Shown one piece after another: positions 50,760 through 58,206 of a stretch of 64,000 nt of DNA. The stretch's first letter is position 1. The number at the start of each line of letters is the position of its first letter. The notes beneath the pieces were generated by a model. The model ran no database searches and was not told the origin of the DNA. It worked only from the letters and a program-made list of their open reading frames with translations. Position numbers and translations under genes: made by a program. The DNA is taken from contig JAGOOG010000002.1 in NCBI GenBank assembly GCA_017992605.1, positions 62,001 to 126,000 on the forward strand, in the 5' to 3' direction. The stretch is from Deltaproteobacteria bacterium (GTDB lineage Bacteria > Desulfobacterota > Desulfomonilia > UBA1062).

Positions 50760-51500
50760 ATGGGGAATGAAACCAGGGAGAGAAAAACCATCTGCGCACA
50801 GTGTCCGGGCACAGCCTGCTACCCCATGATCCCCGCAGGCGCACCACTGCCGCCCCTGGAGGAAGCGCCTGCCTTCTGCCCCATGCGGCGTTTCCCGGAG
50901 GTCATGGAACGGGTGGCTGGAGAATACGCCAAGCCCTCGGTGAAGGAATTCGCCCGACTGGCCTCCATCCAGGAGGCCCAATGCTACGAGCTCACCGCTA
51001 CCGGGATCAGGACGAAAATCCCCCGCATCGAGGAGACCATCGAGTTCGCGAAGAAGTGCGGGTACACGCGACTCGGCATCGCCTTCTGCGTGGGGCTGCG
51101 GGAAGAGGCGAAGATGCTCACGGGCATCTTCGAGGCCAAGGGGTTCGAGGTGGTGTCCGTGAACTGCAAGGTGGGCCGCATCCCCAAGGAGGACATCGGC
51201 CTCACGGGCGAGGAGAAGATCATGGCACCCCTCATGGAACCCATGTGCAACCCCGTTGCCCAGGCCGAGGTGCTCAACGCCGAGCAGGTGGACCTGGCCA
51301 TCCTGCTCGGGCTCTGCGTGGGGCACGACACCCTGTTTATCAGGTACTGCAGGGTCCCGTGCACGGTGCTCGCGGTCAAGGACCGGGTGCTGGGCCACAA
51401 CCCGCTGGCAGCCCTGTACCTGACCAAGGGTCCCTACTACAGCAGGCTGAACGCACCGGCACAGCCCGGGGAGGACAGACCCAAGGTCACCCTGGATTGA
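50760..51500 (+). CDS. DUF1847 metal-binding protein
   Basis: The 246-residue protein has the N-terminal Cys cluster KTICAQCPGTACYPM and FCPMRR. A Rossmann-like core follows with RLGIAFCVGLREEAK, NCKVGRIPKEDIG, MEPMCNPVAQAEVLN and GLCVGHDTLFIRY, all Cys-bearing. DUF1847 is a family of predicted metal-binding proteins seen mainly in anaerobes. A classic AAGGAGGATGTC precedes the ATG. It is convergent with the CoA-disulfide reductase. The function is unknown. Confidence 0.85.
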   Translation: MGNETRERKTICAQCPGTACYPMIPAGAPLPPLEEAPAFCPMRRFPEVMERVAGEYAKPSVKEFARLASIQEAQCYELTATGIRTKIPRIEETIEFAKKCGYTRLGIAFCVGLREEAKMLTGIFEAKGFEVVSVNCKVGRIPKEDIGLTGEEKIMAPLMEPMCNPVAQAEVLNAEQVDLAILLGLCVGHDTLFIRYCRVPCTVLAVKDRVLGHNPLAALYLTKGPYYSRLNAPAQPGEDRPKVTLD

Positions 51501-51527
51501 ACATCGAGCTCCCCTCGTTGATGGGGG

Positions 51528-52865
51528 TCATTTCTTCTTCCGAGCCACCCGAGCCGCGAGCAGCACCGGGTCGTACACCGGGGAAAAGGGCGGGGCATAG
51601 GCAAGATCGAGGTCGAACACCTGATCGATGGTCATGCGGTTGGAGAGGGCGCACACATAGACATCGATCCGCTTGACCGACTCAATCCTGCCGGACAGCT
51701 GCGCGCCGAGCACGCGCCGGTCCTTTCTCCCGATAATCACGAGGGAGGTCATGGGCATGGCCCCCGGGTAGTACCGCGCCCGGTCTCTCGATGTGACCAC
51801 GACCTTCTCGGGGTCGAGCCCCAGCTCGACGGCCTGGTCAAAGGACAGTCCGGTGCGCGCCACGCCGAGGTCGAACACCTTGGTGATGGCCGTGTTCAGG
51901 ACCCCTGCAAAGGCCTCCCGACCGCCTGCTATGTTCATGCCCGCTATGAGGCCCTGCTTGTTCGCCTTGAGGGCCAGCGGGGCATGGACCTCGAGCCCGA
52001 AGGTGGTCAACCTGGCAGTGGCACAGTCACCCGCTGCATAGATCCCCGCGACGCTGGTCTCCATGAACTCGTTCACCCGGATGGCCCGGCTGGCTCCCAG
52101 CTCGACACCCGCGGCCTTGGCGAGGTCGCTGTTCGGTTCCACGCCTACGGCAAGCAGGACCGCATCGAACTCGAGGACATCCACGTCACGAACGATCCCT
52201 ATCCTGTCGCCCCTTTGTTCCAGTCCGGAGAACGGCCGCCCAAGGCTGAGGCTCACCCCCTGTTCGGTCAGTTTCTCTTTGATGATGTCTGAGAGCTCCT
52301 TTTCAAAGGAGCGATGGAGGTCTTCCCGGCGGTGGACCAGCGTGGTCTCCACCCCCTGTTGGCGAAACGACTCGCACGCCTCGAGCCCGATGTAGCCTCC
52401 GCCGATCACGGCCACGCTTCTCGGCTTCCGGTCAACGAGGAATTCCCGTATCCGGGCCGCGTCATAGAGGTCGTTCATGGTGAAGACGTTCGGATATGCC
52501 CCGACGTCGATCCCCATGGACTGGGCCCTGGCTCCGGTGGCGATGAGGAGCCGGTCATAGGGCTCCACTGCCTGCGCCCCGTCATGTTCAACCGTCACGG
52601 TCCGCTTCGATGGATCGATAGCCACGACCGTGTGGCGAAGCCTCAGGTCGACCCTTCGCTTTTCCCTTGCTTCCTCTGGAGAGACCTCGACGAGGTCGTC
52701 CAGGCCGGCCACCGCTCCCCCGACATAGTATGGGACGCCGCAGGCCGCATACGATATGTACTCACCCCGCTCGAAGACGATGACCTCGTATTCGGGCCTC
52801 TGACGCTTGACCTGACTCGCCGCGCTCATGCCCGCGGCATCGCCGCCGATGACGATGACCCTCAT
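51528..52865 (-). CDS. CoA-disulfide reductase/NADH oxidase-family flavoprotein
   Basis: The 445-residue protein has the FAD motif VIVIGGDAAGMSAASQVK, the redox Cys in SYAACGVPYYVGG (Cys42), an NAD motif VAVIGGGYIGLEACES, and GIYAAGDCATARL. It ends with the pyridine-nucleotide disulfide dimerisation domain and has no rhodanese domain, unlike the relative at 32226. It reduces CoA-disulfide, polysulfide or oxygen. It has its own transcript and is convergent with the DUF1847 gene. The substrate cannot be read from sequence. Confidence 0.88.
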   Translation of the reverse strand: MRVIVIGGDAAGMSAASQVKRQRPEYEVIVFERGEYISYAACGVPYYVGGAVAGLDDLVEVSPEEAREKRRVDLRLRHTVVAIDPSKRTVTVEHDGAQAVEPYDRLLIATGARAQSMGIDVGAYPNVFTMNDLYDAARIREFLVDRKPRSVAVIGGGYIGLEACESFRQQGVETTLVHRREDLHRSFEKELSDIIKEKLTEQGVSLSLGRPFSGLEQRGDRIGIVRDVDVLEFDAVLLAVGVEPNSDLAKAAGVELGASRAIRVNEFMETSVAGIYAAGDCATARLTTFGLEVHAPLALKANKQGLIAGMNIAGGREAFAGVLNTAITKVFDLGVARTGLSFDQAVELGLDPEKVVVTSRDRARYYPGAMPMTSLVIIGRKDRRVLGAQLSGRIESVKRIDVYVCALSNRMTIDQVFDLDLAYAPPFSPVYDPVLLAARVARKKK

Positions 52866-52899
52866 GATTTCCTCCGTTTTGCCGCCGTGCCCACCGGAC

Positions 52900-53238
52900 C
52901 TATTTCCGCTTCTTCAGATCGCCCCAGAGCGGGTCTGTTCCGAACCGTCTCATCCACCAGTCATCATCAGAGGCGATCCTGGAGAACTCTTCGACCGTGA
53001 AGGAGTACCTGTAGTGTCTGCAGTAGGCCATGACGGTCTCGTAGGCTGCAACGATTCTCTTCGTCATCTCAGCGCACCGTTCATCCTGTTCCATGCACCT
53101 GTCGGGATGCCATTTTCTGAGGAGCCTCCGGTAACTGGACTTGATCTCCCCCATGGTCGCCCGCTCGGGAAGATCGAGCACCTTTCGTGCCTCGTCGATC
53201 TCCTCGTGCGTTACCATGGTCTTCATGCCCGGTGTCAT
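52900..53238 (-). CDS. J-domain (DnaJ-like) protein
   Basis: The 112-residue protein has one J domain near the N-terminus, ATMGEIKSSYRRLLRKWHPDR, with the HPD tripeptide needed to stimulate Hsp70. The C-terminal 40 residues are rich in Trp, Asp and Arg. There is no G/F or zinc-finger region, so it is a stand-alone co-chaperone of class C. It overlaps the upstream methyltransferase by 4 nt (ATGA), so the two are translated together. Confidence 0.88.
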   Translation of the reverse strand: MTPGMKTMVTHEEIDEARKVLDLPERATMGEIKSSYRRLLRKWHPDRCMEQDERCAEMTKRIVAAYETVMAYCRHYRYSFTVEEFSRIASDDDWWMRRFGTDPLWGDLKKRK

Positions 53239-53867
53239 TGCTTCCTGCCTCGTATCACGACGAACGAACCCTTCCCGTGACCGGGCCTGACCTCCTCGTG
53301 TTCGGTTATCCGGGGAAGGTCGTCAAAGATGGTCTGGCAGAGGATGAAATCCCCAAAGCAGGCGGCTTCCAGTGCATCGACGACCTCTTCGACGGAGTAG
53401 AACGTCGCCTCCCGGTAGAACACATTCTCATGCTGGTGCCGTACGTATTCCTGCCCGATGCGGCTTGTGCGGTCCACGAACCCGATGATGAGGTCTCCAC
53501 CGTCGGTCAGGACCCTTGAGGATTCCCGGAAGGACGCAGGTACATCATCAAGGAAGCAGAGCGTCGTCACCATGAGCACAAAACCAAAGGCTGCGTCCCT
53601 GAAGGGGAGGTGCTCGGCCACGGCCCCCAGGACATTCATGCCTTTTTCACGGGCACGCGCCCGCATGTTGCCGGATGGTTCTATGCCCACGTCAATGGCT
53701 AAGGGAACGGCGAAACTGCCGGTCCCGGCACCGATCTCCAGTCCTCGTTTCCCGGGCGGCAGCATGGATCCGACCGCCCGCAGTTCAGCCTCGTAGACAA
53801 AGCGGTATTCCTCGAACCACCCGTCATACTGGGCGGTGTGCCGCTGAAAGGGACCGGTTCTTGTCAT
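53235..53867 (-). CDS. class I SAM-dependent methyltransferase
   Basis: The 210-residue protein contains the SAM-binding motif RGLEIGAGTGSFAVPL, VGIEPSGNMRARA for the second strand and EHLPFRDAAFGFVLMVTTLC for the third, as in the UbiE/COQ5-like Methyltransf_11 group. The N-terminus DGWFEEYRFVYEAELRAVG is typical of small anaerobe members. It sits between DUF89 and J-domain genes. The methyl acceptor is not known. Confidence 0.85.
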   Translation of the reverse strand: MTRTGPFQRHTAQYDGWFEEYRFVYEAELRAVGSMLPPGKRGLEIGAGTGSFAVPLAIDVGIEPSGNMRARAREKGMNVLGAVAEHLPFRDAAFGFVLMVTTLCFLDDVPASFRESSRVLTDGGDLIIGFVDRTSRIGQEYVRHQHENVFYREATFYSVEEVVDALEAACFGDFILCQTIFDDLPRITEHEEVRPGHGKGSFVVIRGRKQ

Positions 53868-53891
53868 TGTCTAAGAATACATCTTTCTGGG

Positions 53892-54782
53892 CTATGATAC
53901 AAATTCCCTTTTATGGACGCGATCGAACTGTTTCAGCACGTGGGTCCCCACCGGCAGCCCTGTGTGCAGGGCAACCACAGGACACTTCACCTTGAACAGA
54001 AAAAATATGGGTGCCGTTTCGCCGAAGAGGGTCTCAAAGTTCCCCTGGCCCTTGGAGACGATCAGATCGGCATCGTGGAAACGCCTGCGGAACTCTTCGC
54101 TGCAGTCTGCCAGAACCGTCCCTGGGGCATCCGACCCGTTATCGATCACCTCGACGAGATTCTGGAGTCCTGCCTGGAGTGCATCGTGAACCGTGGCGTC
54201 ATTGATCACTGGCACTCCTCTCACTGCAAAAACCACCGGCCGAGGGGAAAGCTGCTCTATAAGAAGCCGGTCGAAGACAATCTCGCCCGCGTTGTCTCCC
54301 AGGTAAAGAATCCGTTCGGCGCTCTCAACCGCCCGGCGGAAGGCATCAAGGTCTCCGTGGAAAGGTTCTTCCATGGACCTTGCCACCGCAGTACGGGCAT
54401 CATCCTCTTTCAGGTCCGCCTTGGCGCCCAGATCAATGACGTTGCCTGCAATGGCCAGCCGGGTCGCCATGCCGAAAGGATCCGGCGCTTTCGCCAGCCT
54501 GGCCTCGATCTCGGGCAGCATTTCAAGGGCCATACGATTGAATCTGTCCTTGGCCGCAAGGTACGGGTCGTCCACCCCGGTGAGCTTCCTCAGATGCCGA
54601 TGGATCTGCTGGGAGATCACCGGAGGAACCTTCTTCATGTCCATGTCCGCAATGACAAGCAATGTCTCGCGCACGATTCGCTCGTGGACCTCGGGGTCGA
54701 CGGTCGAAAGTCTGGCCGTTTCCAGTGCCTGGCGGACAAAGCAGGGGATGCAGCCCAGTGTTGTCATGATGCCGGGCTCCAT
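53892..54782 (-). CDS. DUF89/ARMT1-like damage-control phosphatase family protein
   Basis: The 296-residue protein has TLGCIPCFVRQALETARL at the start and the family motif YLGDNAGEIVFDRLLIEQL. VRGVPVINDATVHDAL and VSKGQGNFETL add catalytic Asp, Asn and Lys residues. DUF89 enzymes are metal-dependent phosphatases that remove harmful sugar phosphates. The CIPC pair in residues 11-14 marks the archaeal/anaerobe subgroup. It is 24 nt upstream of the methyltransferase, in the same direction, so it heads the DUF89-methyltransferase-J-domain run. Confidence 0.88.
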   Translation of the reverse strand: MEPGIMTTLGCIPCFVRQALETARLSTVDPEVHERIVRETLLVIADMDMKKVPPVISQQIHRHLRKLTGVDDPYLAAKDRFNRMALEMLPEIEARLAKAPDPFGMATRLAIAGNVIDLGAKADLKEDDARTAVARSMEEPFHGDLDAFRRAVESAERILYLGDNAGEIVFDRLLIEQLSPRPVVFAVRGVPVINDATVHDALQAGLQNLVEVIDNGSDAPGTVLADCSEEFRRRFHDADLIVSKGQGNFETLFGETAPIFFLFKVKCPVVALHTGLPVGTHVLKQFDRVHKREFVS

Positions 54783-54844
54783 GGTGTCCTCCTTATGATC
54801 CTCGGAACTATCTCGATACCACGATTCCGTCGCGGGGTGTATGC

Positions 54845-56221
54845 CTATCTCCGCCTGCCCCGGCCGTCTGTTTCGGGCACCTCGATAGCGAGGGCCTCGA
54901 TCTTCCTATAAAGCGTACTGGTGTTGATGCCCAGGATCTGAGCCGCCCGTTTCCTGTTTCCGGCGGAAAGTCTCAGCGTCTCGGTAATGAGGCGCCGCTC
55001 CATGACCTGCAGGCTCATGGGCCCGAGGCTTTCCTTTCCCGTTGCCAAGGCAGGGCGCAGTTCGGACGGCAGGTGATGCAGCTCGATGATACTGCCGCGG
55101 CAGAGCACGAAGGCCTGCTCTATGATGTTCTCCAGTTCGCGGACATTGCCCGGAAAGCTGTGCTCCATGAGGCGGGCCATGGCCTCCGGGGAAACGCCTG
55201 CTATGTCCCTGTCCTGCAGGTGATTGAACCTGGACACGAGGTGGTCGACGAGCAGCGGGATGTCCTCCCTGCGCTCCTTCAGGCCGGGCAGGGCCAGGTG
55301 GACCACGCGGATGCGGTAGTACAGGTCTTCCCGAAATGACCCGGAACGTACGAGCTCGGCAAGGTTCCTGTTCGTTGCAGCCACCACACGCACATCCACC
55401 TTCACCGGCTCGACCGAGCCCAGCGGTTCCACGATGCGGTCCTGGAGGACCCGCAGAAGCTTTGCCTGCATGGCCGGGGATATATCACCGATCTCGTCCA
55501 GGAACAGCGTCCCTCCGTTTGCCAGAGTGAACCGTCCCGCCTTGTCGCGCCTGGCATCGGTGAAGGCCCCGGCCTTGTGCCCGAACAGCTCGCTCTCCAG
55601 CAGCGTATCAGGCAGGGCTGCGCAGTTCACCGGGACGAAGCGTTTCTTCCTGCGCAAGGAAAGGTTGTGGATGGCACGTGCAAAGAGTTCCTTGCCTGTG
55701 CCGCTGGGACCTTCGATGAGGACCGTGCTGCTGCTCTGGGCGATCTGTGGCAGGATCTCAAAGAGATTCATCATGGCCGGGCTCCTGCCGACGATGTCCT
55801 CGAAGGTCCGGCGTCCCTCCAGCTCCTTCTGGAGATGCTTGACCTGACTCAGATCCTGGAAGGTCTCGACACCGCCGATATGGTTCCCTTTCTCATCCCT
55901 GAGGATGGCTGCCGAGATGCGGATCGGCACCTGCTGCCCCTGGATATTGATGATGTGGGCCGTTGTGTTCACGGTGGGCGTGCCTGTTTCCAGGGTACGT
56001 CGCAGTGCGCAGGCCTTCTCGCAGATGTCTGCATGGAACACGTCGGAACAGGCCTTGCCCAGGGCCTCTTCACTGGGCACACCGGTGATGCGCTCAGCCG
56101 CAAGGTTGAACGAGGTTATCCGCCAGTCCGAATCTACCGTGAACACCCCCTCGTTGAGGGAATCCAGGATGATGTCACGCTCGTTCTGATTCGCAGCCGT
56201 TTCTTCCTGCCGCATATACAA
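54845..56221 (-). CDS. sigma-54-dependent activator (PAS-AAA-Fis), second copy
   Basis: The 458-residue regulator has PAS, AAA and Fis-type domains. The AAA part carries GPSGTGKE and [18 protein letters not shown]. The sigma-54 contact loop reads GAFTDA instead of GAFTGA. The PAS domain has Cys58, Cys67 and Cys71 in KACSDVF-x4-CEKACALRRTL, the same layout as in the activator at 40122. The DNA-binding helix is NRKRAAQILGINTSTLYRK. It is divergent from a NifX-like gene with a strong -24/-12 promoter and paired repeats in between, so it probably controls that module. Confidence 0.92.
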   Translation of the reverse strand: MYMRQEETAANQNERDIILDSLNEGVFTVDSDWRITSFNLAAERITGVPSEEALGKACSDVFHADICEKACALRRTLETGTPTVNTTAHIINIQGQQVPIRISAAILRDEKGNHIGGVETFQDLSQVKHLQKELEGRRTFEDIVGRSPAMMNLFEILPQIAQSSSTVLIEGPSGTGKELFARAIHNLSLRRKKRFVPVNCAALPDTLLESELFGHKAGAFTDARRDKAGRFTLANGGTLFLDEIGDISPAMQAKLLRVLQDRIVEPLGSVEPVKVDVRVVAATNRNLAELVRSGSFREDLYYRIRVVHLALPGLKERREDIPLLVDHLVSRFNHLQDRDIAGVSPEAMARLMEHSFPGNVRELENIIEQAFVLCRGSIIELHHLPSELRPALATGKESLGPMSLQVMERRLITETLRLSAGNRKRAAQILGINTSTLYRKIEALAIEVPETDGRGRRR

Positions 56222-56242
56222 GTCCCTCCTGTGCTTTTATAA

Positions 56243-56290
56243 TAGTGCATCCTGCAATAGTCAATGCATTTAATTAGTGCACTTTGCATT
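56243..56290. promoter_or_regulatory. paired activator-binding repeats TAGTGCA-N3-TGCA
   Basis: TAGTGCA-TCC-TGCAAT (56243-56258) and TAGTGCA-CTT-TGCATT (56275-56290) are direct repeats 32 bp apart. They lie 74-121 bp upstream of the -24 box, a suitable place for enhancer sites of the divergent activator. Confidence 0.65.
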
Positions 56291-56363
56291 TTCATGGTCG
56301 AGGATATCCCTTGGCCATCATCTAACCTTTTTTAATTATTAGGGTATTTTTGGTTTAAAAAAC

Positions 56364-56379
56364 TGGCATTGCCTTTGCA
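56364..56379 (+). promoter_or_regulatory. sigma-54 (-24/-12) promoter of the second NifX module
   Basis: TGGCATTGCCTTTGCA matches TGGCA-N6-TTGCA exactly at the conserved GG and GC. The expected start near 56390 is almost at the ATG (56391), so the mRNA may be nearly leaderless. Confidence 0.85.
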
Positions 56380-56390
56380 GAATCACTTCC

Positions 56391-56783
56391 ATGAGGATCG
56401 CGGTAGCCCATTGGGGAGATCGCATCTCCCCGGTCTTCGATGTGACCGACAACCTGTATGTCGTCGACATCGATGGCAACCGTGAGATCCGGCGTGAAAG
56501 CAGGGCGCTGGTCAGCCGTAACCCTTTTCAGAGAGCCATGGAGGTGTCCGGGCTCGGGGTGGACCTGCTCGTGTGCGGGGCCCTGTCCCATGTACAGGAG
56601 GCCGCGCTCATGAGGGCGGGTATCCAGGTGGCAGGATTCATCTGCGGCGACGTGGCCGCCGTTGTCAATGCCTTCCTCAACGGAAAACTGACCGACGGTC
56701 GTTTCCTCATGCCCGGCTGCTGTGGCAACCGGCGGAGGATCCGCATCCAGGGGCGCAGGGGCGGCCACCGATGGGGCCGCTGA
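56391..56783 (+). CDS. NifX-like (orange-protein-type) metal-cofactor protein
   Basis: The 130-residue protein reads MRIAVAHWGDRISPVFDVTD, then GVDLLVCGALSHVQEAALM and FLMPGCCGNRRRIR. It is a close relative of the NifX-zinc-ribbon protein at 39430, sharing the PVFDV, LVCGA and MPGCC elements, but it ends in a short arginine-rich tail instead of a ribbon. It is the first gene behind the sigma-54 promoter. It probably binds a metal cluster. Confidence 0.87.
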   Translation: MRIAVAHWGDRISPVFDVTDNLYVVDIDGNREIRRESRALVSRNPFQRAMEVSGLGVDLLVCGALSHVQEAALMRAGIQVAGFICGDVAAVVNAFLNGKLTDGRFLMPGCCGNRRRIRIQGRRGGHRWGR

Positions 56784-56829
56784 GAATAAGATACAGAAAA
56801 AAACCAATCGAGAAAAGGAGGACACGATC

Positions 56830-57216
56830 ATGCCATTCGGAGATGGAACTGGACCTGGTGGATATGGACCCATGACAGGACGCGCAGCAGGATTCTGCGC
56901 CGGATACGCAGTGCCCGGATACGCGAACCCCGTCTTTTGCCGCGGCTTCTGGGGCGGGGGAAGGGGCAGAGGAGGTGGAGGCGGCTGTGGCTGGCGGCAC
57001 TGGTATTATGCAACAGGCCTGACCGGCTGGCAGCGCTCTGCCGCATTATCTCCCGCATGGGGGAGGCCCTGGTCCTATGCAGCGCCGGCAGCGCCTCCCG
57101 TAGCGAGACAACAGGAGCTTGACGCGCTGAAGGGACAGGCGGGGTACCTTGAACAGACCTTGTCGGAAATCCGCAGGCGTCTCGAGGAGCTCCAGGCACA
57201 GGGGACCGAAGACTGA
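56830..57216 (+). CDS. DUF5320-type glycine-rich small protein
   Basis: The 128-residue protein begins MPFGDGTGPGGYGPMTGRAA, the DUF5320 signature found beside NifX-like genes in many anaerobes. A glycine-rich, Cys-containing section (FCRGFWGGG, GGCGWRHWYY) follows, and the C-terminus is a coiled coil (LDALKGQAGYLEQTLSEI). The start at 56830 is behind AAAAGGAGGACACG. The coiled coil suggests oligomerisation. The function is not known; the constant context points to metal-cluster proteins. Confidence 0.8.
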   Translation: MPFGDGTGPGGYGPMTGRAAGFCAGYAVPGYANPVFCRGFWGGGRGRGGGGGCGWRHWYYATGLTGWQRSAALSPAWGRPWSYAAPAAPPVARQQELDALKGQAGYLEQTLSEIRRRLEELQAQGTED

Positions 57217-57317
57217 AGCGGTATCCGGGTCGTTTCCCGGATGCCCCTTTGCCGCGGACGATCGCCAATCCGGCAGTCGTCCCGGCGGCTTTATATCGAC
57301 TCACAGAGAGGTGTTTT

Positions 57318-58079
57318 ATGAAAATAGCGGTTACATCGACAGGTCCTTCCCTGGATGCGCCGGTAGAGCCCCGGTTCGGCAGGTGCCCGTGGTTTCTCGT
57401 GGGAGAGACTGATACCATGCAGTTTGAAGCGGTGGAGAACTCCAGTGCCGCCCTCGGGGGAGGGGCTGGCATCCAGACAGGCCAGACCATGGCAAAACTG
57501 GGCGTCACCCATGTCCTCACCGGCAATTGCGGACCCAACGCCTTTCAGACGCTCTCCGCCGCAGGGATCACCGTCGTGACAGGATGTTCAGGCATGGTTC
57601 GGGATGCAATTGAAAGATTCAGATCTGGCAGCATGACCGCCTCGGCCGGGGCCAACGTGATGGATCACTACGGCATGGGCGGGACCGGAGGAAACGATAT
57701 GAGTAGAGGTGGTGGACGCGGAATGGGCGGTGGCAGAGGCATGGGTGGTGGGCGTGGCATGGGTGGCGGTCGCGGTATGGGAATGGGCGGCGGTCGCGGT
57801 AAGGGTGGTGGACGCGGCATGGGCATGGGAGGCGGCAGAGGCATGGACATGAGTGTCGCGGGTAACGCCATCCCGCCGACCATAGAACAGGCGGGAAGAA
57901 AAACAACGATCGCAAAGGTGGACCCCGACCTGTGCACCGGGTGCGGGGTGTGCGTGGACATGTGTCCCATGGGCGCGATCAGTCTCCGGGACAATACCGC
58001 ACAGGTGGACGTTCAGAAGTGCACCGGGTGCGGGATCTGCGAAGATGAATGCCCGGTGGGGGCCATCAGCCTTCAGTGA
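57318..58079 (+). CDS. NifX-like domain fused through a GRGMGG repeat to a 2[4Fe-4S] ferredoxin
   Basis: The 253-residue fusion has three parts. Residues 1-115 form a NifX/orange-protein-like domain (MKIAVTSTGPSLDAPVEPRF, TGNCGPNAFQTLSAAGI). Residues 131-177 are a low-complexity tract of G-G-G-R-G-M units. Residues 200-253 are a ferredoxin with CTGCGVCVDMCPMGAI and CTGCGICEDECPVGAI. The domain matches the single-domain protein at 38200. The fusion could link electron delivery to a metal-cluster carrier. GAGAGGTGTTTT precedes the ATG at 57318. Confidence 0.88.
   Translation: MKIAVTSTGPSLDAPVEPRFGRCPWFLVGETDTMQFEAVENSSAALGGGAGIQTGQTMAKLGVTHVLTGNCGPNAFQTLSAAGITVVTGCSGMVRDAIERFRSGSMTASAGANVMDHYGMGGTGGNDMSRGGGRGMGGGRGMGGGRGMGGGRGMGMGGGRGKGGGRGMGMGGGRGMDMSVAGNAIPPTIEQAGRKTTIAKVDPDLCTGCGVCVDMCPMGAISLRDNTAQVDVQKCTGCGICEDECPVGAISLQ
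57708..57848 (+). repeat. in-frame GRGMGG-coding repeat tract
   Basis: Degenerate 18-24 nt units of the form GGTGGxCGCGGxATG recur about seven times, encoding alternating GGGRGM, GMGGGRGM and GGGRGK. Third positions vary, so the tract has been kept at the protein level. Confidence 0.8.
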
Positions 58080-58098
58080 TACGCTTCAGGGCACCGTC

Positions 58099-58126
58099 GG
58101 CCGGGAAGGCACCCGGAGAACCGGCC
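58099..58126 (+). terminator. possible hairpin after the NifX-ferredoxin fusion
   Basis: GGCCGG (58099-58104) and CCGGCC (58121-58126) can pair around an internal CCGGG/CCCGG stem. There is no T tract. The rest of 58080-58206 shows no gene. Confidence 0.3.
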
Positions 58127-58206
58127 TTGCGATATTCCCTGTTGACGACGGGGGGTGCTCTGGCGGAAGGTACCATATCATCAACCTGTGAAAGGAACAG
58201 TATCCC

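Noticed and set aside
57708-57848. Short repeats that could be taken for a CRISPR array
   Set aside because: The units are contiguous, in frame and protein-coding, with no unique spacers of constant length.
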